The notes under the pieces were generated by a model. It made no database searches and had not been told where the DNA came from. It saw only the letters and a program-made list of their open reading frames with translations. A DNA stretch of 64,000 bases from assembly GCA_036489565.1 (NCBI GenBank), contig DASXFN010000060.1:50948-114947 (forward strand), read 5' to 3'. Source of the stretch: JAICKN01 sp036489565. GTDB lineage: Bacteria > Acidobacteriota > Terriglobia > Terriglobales > Acidobacteriaceae. This document shows, piece after piece, positions 14,742 to 24,398 of the stretch; position 1 is the first letter of the stretch, and every line of letters starts with the position of its first letter. Both the position numbers and the translations under genes were made by a program.

Positions 14742-15860
14742 CTATGTCCACCTGAACACGCGCAACGCCAGCAAGAACGACAATACTCCCCACACGGCCA
14801 TCACGAGCAGTCTTCCCGACTGGGAAGCGAGGGTTGCGCCTTCCAGCACGGTGGCGCGGAGCGCGTCATTTAAGGCGGTCAGCGGCAGGGCTTTGATAAA
14901 CGGATGGAGCACCGCGGGGAAACGTTCGTAGGAGAAGAAGACGCCCGAGAAGATCCACATGGGCATCATGATCAGGTTCATCAGGCCGCTGGCGGTCTCG
15001 ATTTTTTGGGCGCGGCTGGCGGAGAGCAGTCCTATGCCGGAAAAGGACAGTGCACCGAAGGCGCCGACCAGCAGGATGGAAAGCCACTGCCCCATGACTC
15101 GCATGTGAAAGAAGAAAACGCCAAAACCAAGCAGCAGCCCGACTTCCACAAACATAAGAAGAATGCGGCTGGAGGCAAGGGCGGTAAGGAAGTCGCTGCG
15201 GCGCATCGGGGTCCCCACAAAACGTTTGAGCAGCTTGCGCTGCCGCATATCCACGAGCGCGAAGCCAATGCCCCACATGGCGGCGTTCATGACGTTCATG
15301 CCAATCAGGCCGGGAATCAAGAAATCTATATAGCGGGAGCCGGGCTCGCTCGAAACGGTAGTGGCGGTGGTCAGCGGATTCTTGCGTCCGGCGGCGGATT
15401 GCAGAGCGTCGTCCACCTCGCGGCGTGAGAGGACGCTCTCCGGTCGCGCGGGATCGTAAACATAATGAAACTCGCCTGCCGAACCCGGTTCGATGACAAG
15501 GTCATACTTTCCAAGGCGGAAGCCCTTCAAGGCCACGCTTCGTTCGGCTATTTGCGCGCGGATGAGTGAATGCTCCGGCGAACGTTCGAGCATCGCCAGC
15601 GTGTTTTCCGCATCACTTCCGGCAACGATGGCGACTGGAGTGACGTCGGCAGGTTTGTCGCGGAAGGCAATACCCAGGCCGAGTGCAAGCAAAAGTGGAA
15701 AGACGAAGACCCAGAACATGACTTCCGGCTCGCGCCACAGTTCCGTCATGCGCGCGGCCAGCAGATGGGTGAACCCCGACCAGCGGCCGTTGTGGAGCAG
15801 AGTAGGCTGCTTAGGTTCCGGACTGTCTTTTACCTTTGGCAGCGGTTCAGAGACGGCCAC
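14742..15860 (-). CDS. ABC-2 type transporter permease
   Basis: The protein has 372 residues from a GTG start with GAGGGAGGA in front. One N-terminal helix (VMFWVFVFPLLLALGLGIAF), a ~150-residue extracytoplasmic domain, and five C-terminal helices give the ABC2_membrane_3 layout. The GTG is 1 bp after the stop of the ATPase gene, so the two subunits are co-translated. The cargo (drug, lipid or polysaccharide) cannot be told from sequence. Confidence 0.85.
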   Translation of the reverse strand: MAVSEPLPKVKDSPEPKQPTLLHNGRWSGFTHLLAARMTELWREPEVMFWVFVFPLLLALGLGIAFRDKPADVTPVAIVAGSDAENTLAMLERSPEHSLIRAQIAERSVALKGFRLGKYDLVIEPGSAGEFHYVYDPARPESVLSRREVDDALQSAAGRKNPLTTATTVSSEPGSRYIDFLIPGLIGMNVMNAAMWGIGFALVDMRQRKLLKRFVGTPMRRSDFLTALASSRILLMFVEVGLLLGFGVFFFHMRVMGQWLSILLVGAFGALSFSGIGLLSASRAQKIETASGLMNLIMMPMWIFSGVFFSYERFPAVLHPFIKALPLTALNDALRATVLEGATLASQSGRLLVMAVWGVLSFLLALRVFRWT

Positions 15861-15861
15861 G

Positions 15862-16800
15862 TTAGTCCTCCCTCAAATGGCGGCCGGTCAGCCGGACGAA
15901 AACATCTTCCAGACTTGCCTGCCGCGTGGACAAATGTAAAAGGTGCGAATTCTGCCTCATGATTAAATCAAGCAGTGCGGGAACGGTGAGGTGCGGTTCG
16001 CGAACATGCAGGCGAACCAGGCCGCCATCGTCGTCGCGCTGCACCGATTCCACACCGGGCAAAGCTTTCCACGGCTCCGTGGAAGCGCCGTTCTGCTCTC
16101 CGCTGGCCGCGAACTCTACGACATGATGGCCGCCAAGGCGGGCAATGAGTTCCGCGGGCGTTCCCTCGGCGATGACCTGTCCGTGGTCAATGATGGCAAG
16201 ACGGTCGCACAGACGCTCGGCTTCTTCCATGTAGTGCGTGGTCAAGAGCACGGTTCCGCCGCGCTTCTGGAATCCGCGAACAATGTCCCAGAGCTGGCGG
16301 CGGCTTTGCGGATCGAGTCCCGTGGTCGGCTCGTCAAGGAACAGAACTTTAGGATTGCCCACCAGCGCCGTGGCCACGGCGAGCCGCTGCCTTTGGCCTC
16401 CGGACAACTTGCCGACCCAGGCGTCGGCCTTCTCGCTCAGTTGCAATTCCTCCAGCACATCGTCCGAAAGGCGCGGCTCGCGATAGAAGCTGGCGAACAG
16501 ATCAATGGTTTCGCGGACGGTAAGTTTTTCGGCGAGTCGAGTTTCCTGTAAAGAGATGCCCATGGATTCGCGCAACTCGCGCGCGTCCGACTCCCATGTC
16601 TTCCCGAGAATCGTTACCTGGCCTGAGCTGGGAGCAAGAAGTCCTTCAAGGATTTCGATGGTTGTGGTTTTGCCCGCGCCGTTCGGGCCGAGCAGGCCAA
16701 AGCATTCGCCGCTCTCGATTTCGAGGTTTAGCCCGCGCACGGCTTCGACTTTGCCGTCGTAGGTCTTGCGCAGATCGCGGCATTGGATGGCAAGAGGCAC
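15862..16800 (-). CDS. ABC transporter ATP-binding protein
   Basis: The protein has 312 residues. Walker A GPNGAGKTT, signature LSGGQRQR, and Walker B with the following D-loop (KVLFLDEPTTGLDPQ) are all intact, then the switch His (LLTTHYMEEAE). The ~90-residue C-terminal extension is of the DrrA/CcmA type. It forms an export pump with the permease directly downstream. Confidence 0.9.
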   Translation of the reverse strand: MPLAIQCRDLRKTYDGKVEAVRGLNLEIESGECFGLLGPNGAGKTTTIEILEGLLAPSSGQVTILGKTWESDARELRESMGISLQETRLAEKLTVRETIDLFASFYREPRLSDDVLEELQLSEKADAWVGKLSGGQRQRLAVATALVGNPKVLFLDEPTTGLDPQSRRQLWDIVRGFQKRGGTVLLTTHYMEEAERLCDRLAIIDHGQVIAEGTPAELIARLGGHHVVEFAASGEQNGASTEPWKALPGVESVQRDDDGGLVRLHVREPHLTVPALLDLIMRQNSHLLHLSTRQASLEDVFVRLTGRHLRED

Positions 16801-16858
16801 AAAGCGATTCTAGCGGATTTTGCCGATCAGATTTCACCTGCAAGGACGGCTAAGAAAT

Positions 16859-18175
16859 TCAGACTGAAGCGGCGGTGAGGTCGTCATTCTTGGTTTCACG
16901 GATCATGAACAGGCCCACGATGGTAAGCAGCGCCGACGCGCTGAGGTAGTAGCCGACGTATTGGAGTCCATAGTTCGTGGCGAGCCACGTGGCAATGTAG
17001 GGAGCGAGCGATGCTCCCAGAATTCCCGCCATGCTGAAGGCGAGAGAACTGCCGGTGTAGCGCACGGCTGTCGGAAAAAGCTCGGAGACGACGGTTCCGA
17101 GCGGCCCGTAGGTAAAACCCATGAGCGCCAGGCCAAGGGCCGTCACGATGACGGCTCCGGTGGTGCCTGCAGTGAACAGCGGCGCGAGGATGAGGCCAAA
17201 CAGAGCGATGAGGGCCGTGACGGCGAACATTACCGGGCGGCGGCCGCGCTCGGCAAGCAGCGCGGAGACGGGAATGGTGACGGCGAAAAAGAGAATGCCG
17301 AATAGCTGGATGAGCAGGAACGTGGCGCGGTCGTAGTGAAGGGCGGTCGTTCCCCACGAGAGCGCGAAGACCGTCATCAGATAAAAGAGCACGAAGGTGG
17401 CGAGGCAGACCAGAATGCCGGCGACGAGCGAGCGCGTGTGACGGCGGAAGACGGTGAACATAGGAACACCAACGCGTTCGGCGCGCTCGATGGAGGCTTG
17501 AAAAACGGGCGTCTCGGTAATCGTCAGGCGGACATACAGGCCGAGCAATACCAGCACGGCGCTGGCAAGAAATGGGAGCCTCCAGCCGAAGGCGAAGAAT
17601 TGCTTGTCCGAGAGCCAGCGCGAAAGCAGCAGAAAAGTTCCTCCCGAAAGCAGGAAACCCACAGGCGCGCCAAGCTGCGGAAACATGCCATAGAACGCTC
17701 GCTTGTGGGGCGGAGCATTTTCGACCGCGAGGAGAACAGCTCCGCCCCACTCGCCTCCTAGGCCGATGCCTTGCCCGAAGCGGCAGATGGCGAGCAGCAA
17801 AGGGGCGGCAAATCCAATGACGCGGTACGCGGGCAATATTCCAATGGCGAAAGTAGATAAGCCCATTGTCGAGAGGGCGAGGACAAGAGTCTTCTTGCGT
17901 CCAATGCGGTCGCCGAAGTGGCCGAAGAGCGCACCGCCGATGGGGCGCGCAAGAAAAGCAATGCCGAATGTTGCCAGCGATGCCAGCATCGAGGTGGCCG
18001 GGTCGGTCGCCGGAAAGAAAAGCTTCGGGAACACGAGTACGGCGGCCGTGGCATAGACGTAGAAGTCGAAAAACTCGACGGTGGTGCCAACCATGCTGGC
18101 GAAGAGCACCTGGCGCGGGGTGTTGATGCGCTTTTGTGGCGTTTCCGCGTGTTTAATTACGGAACCTGAACTCAC
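16859..18175 (-). CDS. MFS transporter of the metabolite:H+ symporter (MHS) family
   Basis: The protein has 438 residues with 12 predicted membrane helices. The first segment (ASMVGTTVEFFDFYVYATAA) and the loop GHFGDRIGRKKTL are typical of MHS proteins, which import small organic acids, proline/betaine or shikimate-like solutes. Its start overlaps the stop of the acyl-CoA carboxylase gene by 4 bp, so the two are translationally coupled. This suggests import of a carboxylic acid connected with that enzyme. The substrate is unknown. Confidence 0.8.
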   Translation of the reverse strand: MSSGSVIKHAETPQKRINTPRQVLFASMVGTTVEFFDFYVYATAAVLVFPKLFFPATDPATSMLASLATFGIAFLARPIGGALFGHFGDRIGRKKTLVLALSTMGLSTFAIGILPAYRVIGFAAPLLLAICRFGQGIGLGGEWGGAVLLAVENAPPHKRAFYGMFPQLGAPVGFLLSGGTFLLLSRWLSDKQFFAFGWRLPFLASAVLVLLGLYVRLTITETPVFQASIERAERVGVPMFTVFRRHTRSLVAGILVCLATFVLFYLMTVFALSWGTTALHYDRATFLLIQLFGILFFAVTIPVSALLAERGRRPVMFAVTALIALFGLILAPLFTAGTTGAVIVTALGLALMGFTYGPLGTVVSELFPTAVRYTGSSLAFSMAGILGASLAPYIATWLATNYGLQYVGYYLSASALLTIVGLFMIRETKNDDLTAASV

Positions 18176-19722
18176 AGCGGTATGTTCCCGTGCTTCTTCG
18201 GCGGGTTCTTGTCGCGCTTGGTTTGCAGCATTTCCAGCGCCTGAATCAGCTTCTTACGGGTTTCGCGGGGCTGGATGACGGCGTCCACGTAGCCACGTTC
18301 GGCGGCGACGTAGGGATTGGCGAAGCGGTCGCGGAATTCTTCGATCTTTTTTTGGCGGACCGCTTCGCGATTTTCTGCGCCGTCAAGTTCCCGCTTGTAA
18401 ACAATGTCCACGGCGCCCTCCGGGCCCATGACTGCAATCTCGGCGGTTGGCCATGCGTAGTTCACATCGGTGCGGAGGTGTTTGGATGACATCACGCAAT
18501 ATGCGCCGCCGTAAGCTTTACGCGTAATCACTGTGATTTTCGGAACCGTCGCTTCGGCGAAGGCAAAGAGCAGTTTGGCCCCGTGTTTAATGATGCCACC
18601 GTACTCCTGCTGGGTGCCGGGCAGAAATCCGGGGACATCTTCAAAGGTGATGAGCGGGATATTGAAGCAGTCGCAGAAGCGCACAAACCTCGCGCCCTTG
18701 ACCGAAGCATTGATGTCCAGCGTTCCCGCCAGTACGGCAGGCTGGTTGGCGACGATCCCAACCGGACGTCCATTCATGCGGGCGAATCCCACGAGGATGT
18801 TTTTTGCGTAGTGCTCGTGCACCTCAAACAAATAGCCGTCGTCCACTATGGCGTTGATCACGTCCTTCATGTCGTAGGGGCGGTTGGATTCTTCCGGCAC
18901 CATCTTATCCAGAGCGGCATCGGCACGGTCTATGGGATCGGAACACGGCTTGCGCGGTGGGTCATCGAGATTGTTGGAGGGCAGAAAACTCAGCAACTCG
19001 CGGACCATGGAAAGGCATTCGGCGTCGTCGTGGGCCTCGAAATGCGCCACTCCTGAAGTCTCGTTATGAGTGGCTGCTCCGCCGAGCTGGTCTTTTGTGA
19101 CTTCTTCGTGCGTGACGGTTTTAATGACCTCAGGCCCGGTGATGAACATGTAGGAAGTCTTGTCCACCATGAAGACGAAGTCGGTGATCGCGGGAGAATA
19201 AACCGCACCGCCGGCGCACGGGCCCATGATCGCGGAGATTTGCGGAATCACGCCGCTGCAGAGCGTGTTGCGGAGAAAGATGTCGGCATAGCCGCCGAGC
19301 GAGAGCACGCCTTCCTGAATGCGGGCCCCGCCAGAGTCATTCAGGCCGATGACTGGCGCGCCCATCTTGAGCGCCAAGTCCATGATCTTTACGATTTTTG
19401 CGGCGTTGGCTTCGGAGAGCGATCCGCCGAATACGGTAAAGTCCTGCGCGAAGACGAAGACTAAGCGTCCTTCGACGTGTCCGTAGCCGGTTACGAATCC
19501 GTCGCCGTAAAATTTTTGTTCGGCGGTCCCGAAATCGCTGGAGCGGTGAGTGACCAGCTTGTCAGTCTCTTCAAAGGTGCCGTCGTCGAGCAGGAACTCA
19601 ATACGCTCGCGGGCCGACATCTTGCCTTCTTTGTGCTGGCGCTCGCGGCGTTGCTGACCGCCGCCTTCAGATGCGAGCTGGTCGCGCCGTTTCAGCTCGG
19701 CGAGCTTTTGCTCCAGATTCAT
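18172..19722 (-). CDS. pccB: Acyl-CoA carboxylase beta subunit (propionyl-CoA carboxylase type)
   Basis: The 516 residues are the usual length for the carboxyltransferase subunit. N-terminal landmarks are GKMSARERIEFLLDDGTFEE, FAQDFTVFGGSLSEANAAK and the oxyanion-hole glycines (GLNDSGGARIQEG, IMGPCAGGAVYSP). The C-terminal half has DVPGFLPGTQQEYGGIIKHG and RKAYGGAYCVMSSKH. It transfers carboxyl from biotin to propionyl-CoA or a related acyl-CoA. The biotin carboxylase/BCCP partner is not in the window, and a methylmalonyl-CoA decarboxylase alpha role is the main alternative. Confidence 0.8.
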   Translation of the reverse strand: MNLEQKLAELKRRDQLASEGGGQQRRERQHKEGKMSARERIEFLLDDGTFEETDKLVTHRSSDFGTAEQKFYGDGFVTGYGHVEGRLVFVFAQDFTVFGGSLSEANAAKIVKIMDLALKMGAPVIGLNDSGGARIQEGVLSLGGYADIFLRNTLCSGVIPQISAIMGPCAGGAVYSPAITDFVFMVDKTSYMFITGPEVIKTVTHEEVTKDQLGGAATHNETSGVAHFEAHDDAECLSMVRELLSFLPSNNLDDPPRKPCSDPIDRADAALDKMVPEESNRPYDMKDVINAIVDDGYLFEVHEHYAKNILVGFARMNGRPVGIVANQPAVLAGTLDINASVKGARFVRFCDCFNIPLITFEDVPGFLPGTQQEYGGIIKHGAKLLFAFAEATVPKITVITRKAYGGAYCVMSSKHLRTDVNYAWPTAEIAVMGPEGAVDIVYKRELDGAENREAVRQKKIEEFRDRFANPYVAAERGYVDAVIQPRETRKKLIQALEMLQTKRDKNPPKKHGNIPL

Positions 19723-19762
19723 AGCGGGATGATTATATCGGCTGGCGGCATCAGGCAGTCGG

Positions 19763-20353
19763 TTACTGCATCGCCGATCCGAGCGGCTCGTATCTGTATT
19801 TTTTGCCGTCCCACATAATCACGGAGGTCATCTGGTCTTCACTCAGCTCTTCCACGTAGATCGCCTCGGTGGTCTTTTTCCTGACTTGGAATTTCTTTAC
19901 GGTGATATTTTTGTACGCCAGGTTCACGATCAGAAATTTCGCCTTCGGCGTCTCGCTCTTCCAGGCTTCCTTTCCAGCGCCATGGATGATCAGCAGCGCC
20001 AGGCTGCGCTGTTCAGGCTGCAGCGTGGAAAATTCCGTGGTAATGTGCGGATCGCTCAAACCATAAAACGCGCTGGCAGGATCAATCACTGTGTAGTTGT
20101 GCTCCGCCACGTTGATCATTGGATTTGTGCAGCGCGCCGCGATCACAATGTCGTCCACGCCATCTCCATCGAGGTCCGCGACCTGAGCGGGCACGGCGGG
20201 GTTCACGGTGCAGTCCTCGCCGAAAGCTTTCTGAACGAAGGCGTTGTCAATTGTCGCCGGGGCGGCGGATTTTGGGGCATCTTCCGCGGATGAAACTAGA
20301 ACCAGGCAAGTAAGAAGAGCAGCAAGCACAAAAGCTGAACGTGGAAACTTCAT
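19763..20353 (-). CDS. Exported protein with Asp-rich calcium-type loop
   Basis: The protein has 196 residues. The signal peptide (FVLAALLTCLVLVSSAEDA) is followed by a stretch with VADLDGDGVDDIVIAA, the DxDxDG loop of FG-GAP or dockerin-like calcium sites. Later sequence is beta-rich without a known signature (KFLIVNLAYKNITVKKFQVRK). Acidobacterial genomes have many such exported proteins. No function can be assigned. It sits alone between thiL and the carboxylase gene on the same strand. Confidence 0.55.
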   Translation of the reverse strand: MKFPRSAFVLAALLTCLVLVSSAEDAPKSAAPATIDNAFVQKAFGEDCTVNPAVPAQVADLDGDGVDDIVIAARCTNPMINVAEHNYTVIDPASAFYGLSDPHITTEFSTLQPEQRSLALLIIHGAGKEAWKSETPKAKFLIVNLAYKNITVKKFQVRKKTTEAIYVEELSEDQMTSVIMWDGKKYRYEPLGSAMQ

Positions 20354-20421
20354 GAGCCCTACTCTATTCCGGCAGAGAGGCCATGAATAGAGACTGAAGA
20401 GGTGACCGCCCCGATGCGGAT

Positions 20422-21399
20422 CTATCGGGAAAAGTGCTCCCAGCCACGCGGCTCGAGTGTAAGCATTTTATTTTTTTCGCTCACTATAACCATTCCCCGG
20501 CGGCGGGTGATTTGGCCGATCTGCGTGATTGGGACCCCGGCAATCCTTCGCGGGATTTTCGCGTCAGGCCTTGCCGTGAACAGCAATTCGTAATCTTCCC
20601 CACCGTGCAGCGCGAGATCAAGGGCCACGATTTCCTGCGATTTTCCGATGCTTGCCCGAGGAATGGCCGAAGCAAAAAGCGTGGCGCCCACGCCGCTTTC
20701 GTCGCAAATGTGGGCCAGATCGGTGGAGAGGCCATCGCTCACGTCAATCATGGCCGTGGCCAATTTGTTTTCGCGGAGGAATTGCCCGATTTTCAAGCGG
20801 GGCTCAGGGAAAAAATGGCGCGGATAGTACTTGGAATTGAGCTTCTGCCCTCGCATTAACCGGTGGAGGGTTTCCGCCGAGCCGCCCAATTCCGCGGTGA
20901 CGTAAATCAAGTCGCCGGGGCGCGCAGTGGAGCGCAAAACCGCGCGACCGCGAGGCACCACGCCAGTGACGACAATATCGGCAAGAATTCCGGAGGGCGA
21001 CTGGGCCACGTCGCCTCCCGCTAGCGTCACCTTGTAGCGGTCTGCCAATCCAACAAAACCATGAAAAAACCGGTCCGCCCACTTTTGAGGCAAATCCTTG
21101 GGCAGCGCCAGGGACAAGAATGCCGCCAGCGGCTTCCCGCCCATAGCTGCAATATCGCTTAGCCCCCGGGCCACGCAGCGGTGGCCGACAGACTCCGAAG
21201 CGTGCCATTTACGACGGAAATGGATGCCCTCGATGCTGAAGTCAGTAGTGAGCAGTATTTCGTGCTTTTGGGGGATCCGCATCGCTGCGCAGTCATCGCC
21301 AATGCCGGACGCTGTCCCTGGCCAAACCCGGCTCTGGCGGCGGATTCGAGCAATCAGCGCTTTTTCTCGGAGGGGCAAAACCAGATCAATATACAGCAA
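20422..21399 (-). CDS. thiL: Thiamine-monophosphate kinase
   Basis: The protein has 325 residues. AIR synthase/ThiL-family motifs are in order: GIGDDCAAM (ATP/Mg site), LTTDFSIEGIHF, RGLSDIAAMGGKP, LAGGDVAQS, MIDVSDGLSTDLAHI and HGGEDYELLF. ThiL phosphorylates thiamine monophosphate to thiamine diphosphate, the last step of the pathway. No other thiamine gene or TPP riboswitch is visible nearby. The first residues before ALIARIRRQ are not conserved, so the true start might be slightly downstream. Confidence 0.9.
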   Translation of the reverse strand: MLYIDLVLPLREKALIARIRRQSRVWPGTASGIGDDCAAMRIPQKHEILLTTDFSIEGIHFRRKWHASESVGHRCVARGLSDIAAMGGKPLAAFLSLALPKDLPQKWADRFFHGFVGLADRYKVTLAGGDVAQSPSGILADIVVTGVVPRGRAVLRSTARPGDLIYVTAELGGSAETLHRLMRGQKLNSKYYPRHFFPEPRLKIGQFLRENKLATAMIDVSDGLSTDLAHICDESGVGATLFASAIPRASIGKSQEIVALDLALHGGEDYELLFTARPDAKIPRRIAGVPITQIGQITRRRGMVIVSEKNKMLTLEPRGWEHFSR

Positions 21400-21831
21400 G
21401 CAGAAGCAACCGGAGGCGATTGCTGCTGAATCTCAAAAAGGCGTCGAGATATGGGAGATTCCCCCCTTGGGAAATTACCGGTGGTTGCATACTTGCAAGC
21501 TGGCATGCACGTAATAGGCCAAGAAACCGGGCTGGAATACGCCTGTAATATCAGCCCTTGGTAACGGCAATAAGGCTGGCCTGCCGTTGACACCAGGAAC
21601 CTACTTTGTTACGGTATGCAAGCCATCAATTCATACAACTGAACTGAACTAACCACTGTATTACGTTCAGATTACGGCTACGGAGCTCCTGTTCTAGTCT
21701 GGTTCTGGTAGCGGTCAGGTACTGATAAAGTCCGTTCCTAAAGGGAACAGGTACCGCAAGAAAATTAAACTAAGACCCTTGGCGGCGCCTGGCAGGTCAT
21801 ATGGCCCGCACTTTAAAGACGGAAGGTTCTA
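21400..21831. other. 432-bp intergenic region between thiL and the M23 peptidase gene
   Basis: The divergent starts imply two promoters. For the plus strand, TTGACA (21587-21592) and TACGGT (21610-21615) are 17 bp apart, leaving a leader of about 210 bases before the TTG start at 21832. No gene, riboswitch or strong hairpin was recognised in the leader. Confidence 0.35.
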
Positions 21832-22746
21832 TTGCGAAAGCGCTTTTACATTCTTTTCGTGGCCCGCGGCGATGACGGCCAGCTTCGCAAAGTTTCCATT
21901 CCTCTGCACACCCATTATCTGTACGTATTTGCCGCAGGCATTGCGATTGGTTTCCTTAGCCTGACGGGGATTGCCAGCTCTTATCTTCGCATGGCGCTCA
22001 AAGTCTCCCATTTCAATCAGCTACGGACTGAAAAAGACGACCTGAAGACGCGTTACTCCAAGCTGGAGCAGGTGGCCCAGGAGCAGGACATCCAGGTGGA
22101 GTCTTTGGGCTCGCTTGCCAGCGAAGTTTCCTCACTTTACGGCTTGAAAGCCGAACCCATGATGGCGGCCAGCGAAGGCGGGGTTCCCCAGGAACAAGTA
22201 AATTCCTCGATTGACCAGTTTTACGCTCTTAAGACGTCCGCCCTCACGGGAGCCACAACCACTGGCATTTCCATGGGTCTCATCAGAAATGTGACCACCG
22301 CCGACTGGTTCCGGGCGAATTCCGCGCCCAACATTTGGCCGGTGGAGGGCCCCATTACAGGATCTTTCGGCGAACGCACTGATCCTTTCAACGGCGAGGG
22401 CGCATTCCACACCGGCGTGGACATTTCCGCTCCGATTGGCGAAGCGGTCATTGCACCGGCCGACGGCATTGTGACTTTCGCGGACTTCATGAATGGCTAC
22501 GGGCGTGCGATGGCCATTGACCATGGCCACGGAATCACTACCCGCTATGGCCATCTTTCAGGATTTGCCGTGACCGAAGGCCAGCATGTGCATCGCGGAG
22601 AAACCATCGCCTACGTAGGCAGCAGCGGACGCAGCACGGGCCCCCACCTTCACTACGAAGTCCGCATCAACAACACCCCCGTCAATCCGCACAAATATTT
22701 GCGCATGACGTTCGCGAATGTCAGCGGCTTCTCCACTGGCAGCTAA
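21832..22746 (+). CDS. Membrane-anchored M23 peptidase (peptidoglycan endopeptidase type)
   Basis: The protein has 304 residues and starts with TTG, supported by GGAAGG six bases upstream; no ATG fits. The N-terminus (RKRFYILFVARGDDGQLRK) precedes a membrane helix (YLYVFAAGIAIGFLSLTGIA), a coiled coil (QLRTEKDDLKTRYSKLEQVAQ) and the C-terminal M23 domain. Metal ligands are visible: HTGVD, YGHLS and GPHLHYEV. It probably cleaves peptidoglycan cross-links or acts as an activator of amidases, as NlpD/EnvC do. The coiled coil favours a divisome or envelope role. Confidence 0.85.
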   Translation: MRKRFYILFVARGDDGQLRKVSIPLHTHYLYVFAAGIAIGFLSLTGIASSYLRMALKVSHFNQLRTEKDDLKTRYSKLEQVAQEQDIQVESLGSLASEVSSLYGLKAEPMMAASEGGVPQEQVNSSIDQFYALKTSALTGATTTGISMGLIRNVTTADWFRANSAPNIWPVEGPITGSFGERTDPFNGEGAFHTGVDISAPIGEAVIAPADGIVTFADFMNGYGRAMAIDHGHGITTRYGHLSGFAVTEGQHVHRGETIAYVGSSGRSTGPHLHYEVRINNTPVNPHKYLRMTFANVSGFSTGS

Positions 22747-22883
22747 TCTTTATTCAGTTAACCCCCTTTCCAGCTAACTCTCTTAATTAATTCCTTTCAG
22801 CTATTTCTTTCAACCGGGATGTTTACGCGCGGGCGCCACCCGTATAAACCGTGCTCCCATATAATGGGACTCGGAACCATGAC

Positions 22884-23714
22884 ATGGAAACGCCTTCCAA
22901 GCTTGCCCAAATTATCGCCGCAACCACCCGCCGCGTGGAACATGCGCGCGCCAAGGCCGACGTGCGGGAGTTGGAGCGTAAGGCGGAACAGCACGTTCCG
23001 CGAGGCTTTCGGCGGGCACTGAAAAAAAAGGGCCTGAACAGCATTGCGGTGATTTCTGAGTTGAAGAAGGCTTCTCCATCCCGGGGGTTGATCCGGGCGG
23101 ATTTCGATCCGGCGGCGCTTGCTGAAGAATTGGAAGTGGCTGGGGCGGCGGCATTGTCGGTGCTGACCGATGAGGAATTTTTTCAGGGTTCGCTGCGGAA
23201 TTTGGAGATCGCATCTGGCAGGGTGAGGCTTCCCTGCTTGCGCAAGGACTTTATTGTTGATGAATTTCAGTTGCTGGAGGCCCAGGCAAGTTGCGCGGAT
23301 GCGATCTTGTTGATTGTGGCCGCACTGCAGCAACGGGAACTGACCTCGCTGGCCCAGCAGGCGCGAAAGCTCGGGTTGGACGTGCTTTGCGAAGTGCACG
23401 ATGAAGCCGAGTTGCAGCGCGCGCTGGATGCGGGTTGCGACTTAATCGGCGTGAACAGCCGCGATCTGCGGACATTCAAGGTTGATTTGGCCATTGCGTC
23501 CAAATTAATGGAAGCCATGCCCAAGAATGTACTCGCCGTGGCCGAAAGCGGCATTCACAGCGGCGCGGACATTGCGCGTTTGCGGGCGGCGGGGTACGGC
23601 GCGTTTCTTATCGGCGAATCGCTGATGAAGGAAAAATCTCCGGGCGGCGCGTTGAAAAAGCTACTGGCTGAGGCCTCGGCTCCAACGACAATCCATTCGG
23701 TGACGAACGGCTAG
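22884..23714 (+). CDS. trpC: Indole-3-glycerol phosphate synthase
   Basis: From METPSKLAQII the protein has 276 residues; an in-frame GTG at 22851 would overlap the likely -10 hexamer TATAAT (22860-22865). The catalytic landmarks are there: VISELKKASPSRGLI, LRKDFIVDEFQL, LLIVAAL, LCEVHDEAEL, GVNSRDLRTF and AVAESGI. It converts carboxyphenylamino-deoxyribulose phosphate to indole-3-glycerol phosphate. It is the first gene of a compact trp block; trpF starts 1 bp after its stop. TrpE, TrpG and TrpD are not in the window. Confidence 0.93.
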   Translation: METPSKLAQIIAATTRRVEHARAKADVRELERKAEQHVPRGFRRALKKKGLNSIAVISELKKASPSRGLIRADFDPAALAEELEVAGAAALSVLTDEEFFQGSLRNLEIASGRVRLPCLRKDFIVDEFQLLEAQASCADAILLIVAALQQRELTSLAQQARKLGLDVLCEVHDEAELQRALDAGCDLIGVNSRDLRTFKVDLAIASKLMEAMPKNVLAVAESGIHSGADIARLRAAGYGAFLIGESLMKEKSPGGALKKLLAEASAPTTIHSVTNG

Positions 23715-23715
23715 C

Positions 23716-24396
23716 ATGACCTGGGCCAAGATTTGCGGCATCACCAACCTCGAAGATGCGCTGACGGCGATTGATGCCGGGGCTGACGCGCTTGGCTTTG
23801 TCTTCTATGAGAAGAGTCCGCGAAAAATCACTGGTGAGCAGGCGCGACGGATCATTCAGAAGTTGCCCTCCCGAATCGAAACTGTGGGAGTGTTCGTTGC
23901 CGGAGCGAATGGCAATATTGCGGAAATCGCGGAGCAGGCACAACTCTCCTCCGTGCAAGTGCATTTGCGCGGCAATGCGACCGATTCGCCTTCTGGCCCC
24001 CTATCCGCCGGACGCAAGCATTACCTCGCGGTTTCGGCCAGCGATTTTTTCGATCAGGACAATACTGATTTTTCGGTTTCCAAAAGTGGCTTGAATGCCG
24101 CAGAATGGATCCATGCGGTATTCCTCGATTCCGGCACAGCCCAGCAACCCGGCGGCACGGGCAAAGTTTTCGACTGGCATAAAGCTGTGGCGACCGCTGA
24201 GCGCATTCAACGCTCCGGACTTCGCCTGGTCGTAGCCGGCGGACTCACTCCAAAAAATGTAGCTGAAGCAATGCGCGTTCTGAAGCCCTGGGGAGTGGAT
24301 GTCTCCTCGGGAGTGGGAGCAGCGCCGGGGAAAAAAGATCCGGAAAAAGTTCGGGCTTTTATAGCAGCCGTGAAGCAGGCAGATAAGGCAATTTAG
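23716..24396 (+). CDS. trpF: Phosphoribosylanthranilate isomerase
   Basis: The 226 residues show WAKICGITNLEDA (catalytic Cys), ALGFVFYEKSPRKIT, VGVFV, and the C-terminal VVAGGLTPKNVAEAM and GVDVSSGVG phosphate-binding loops of the TIM barrel. It performs the step before TrpC. Starts 1 bp after trpC and ends 2 bp before trpB, so the three are a tight operon. An insertion around residues 90-140 makes it slightly longer than average. Confidence 0.93.
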   Translation: MTWAKICGITNLEDALTAIDAGADALGFVFYEKSPRKITGEQARRIIQKLPSRIETVGVFVAGANGNIAEIAEQAQLSSVQVHLRGNATDSPSGPLSAGRKHYLAVSASDFFDQDNTDFSVSKSGLNAAEWIHAVFLDSGTAQQPGGTGKVFDWHKAVATAERIQRSGLRLVVAGGLTPKNVAEAMRVLKPWGVDVSSGVGAAPGKKDPEKVRAFIAAVKQADKAI

Positions 24397-24398
24397 AA

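Noticed and set aside
16961..17761. Long plus-strand frames opposite the MHS transporter
   Set aside because: Highly charged Glu/Gly/Arg composition typical of the antisense of GC-rich membrane protein genes.
21400..21831. TPP riboswitch near thiL
   Set aside because: No CUGAGA or similar TPP aptamer signature on the thiL side, and ThiL genes of this type are usually not so regulated.
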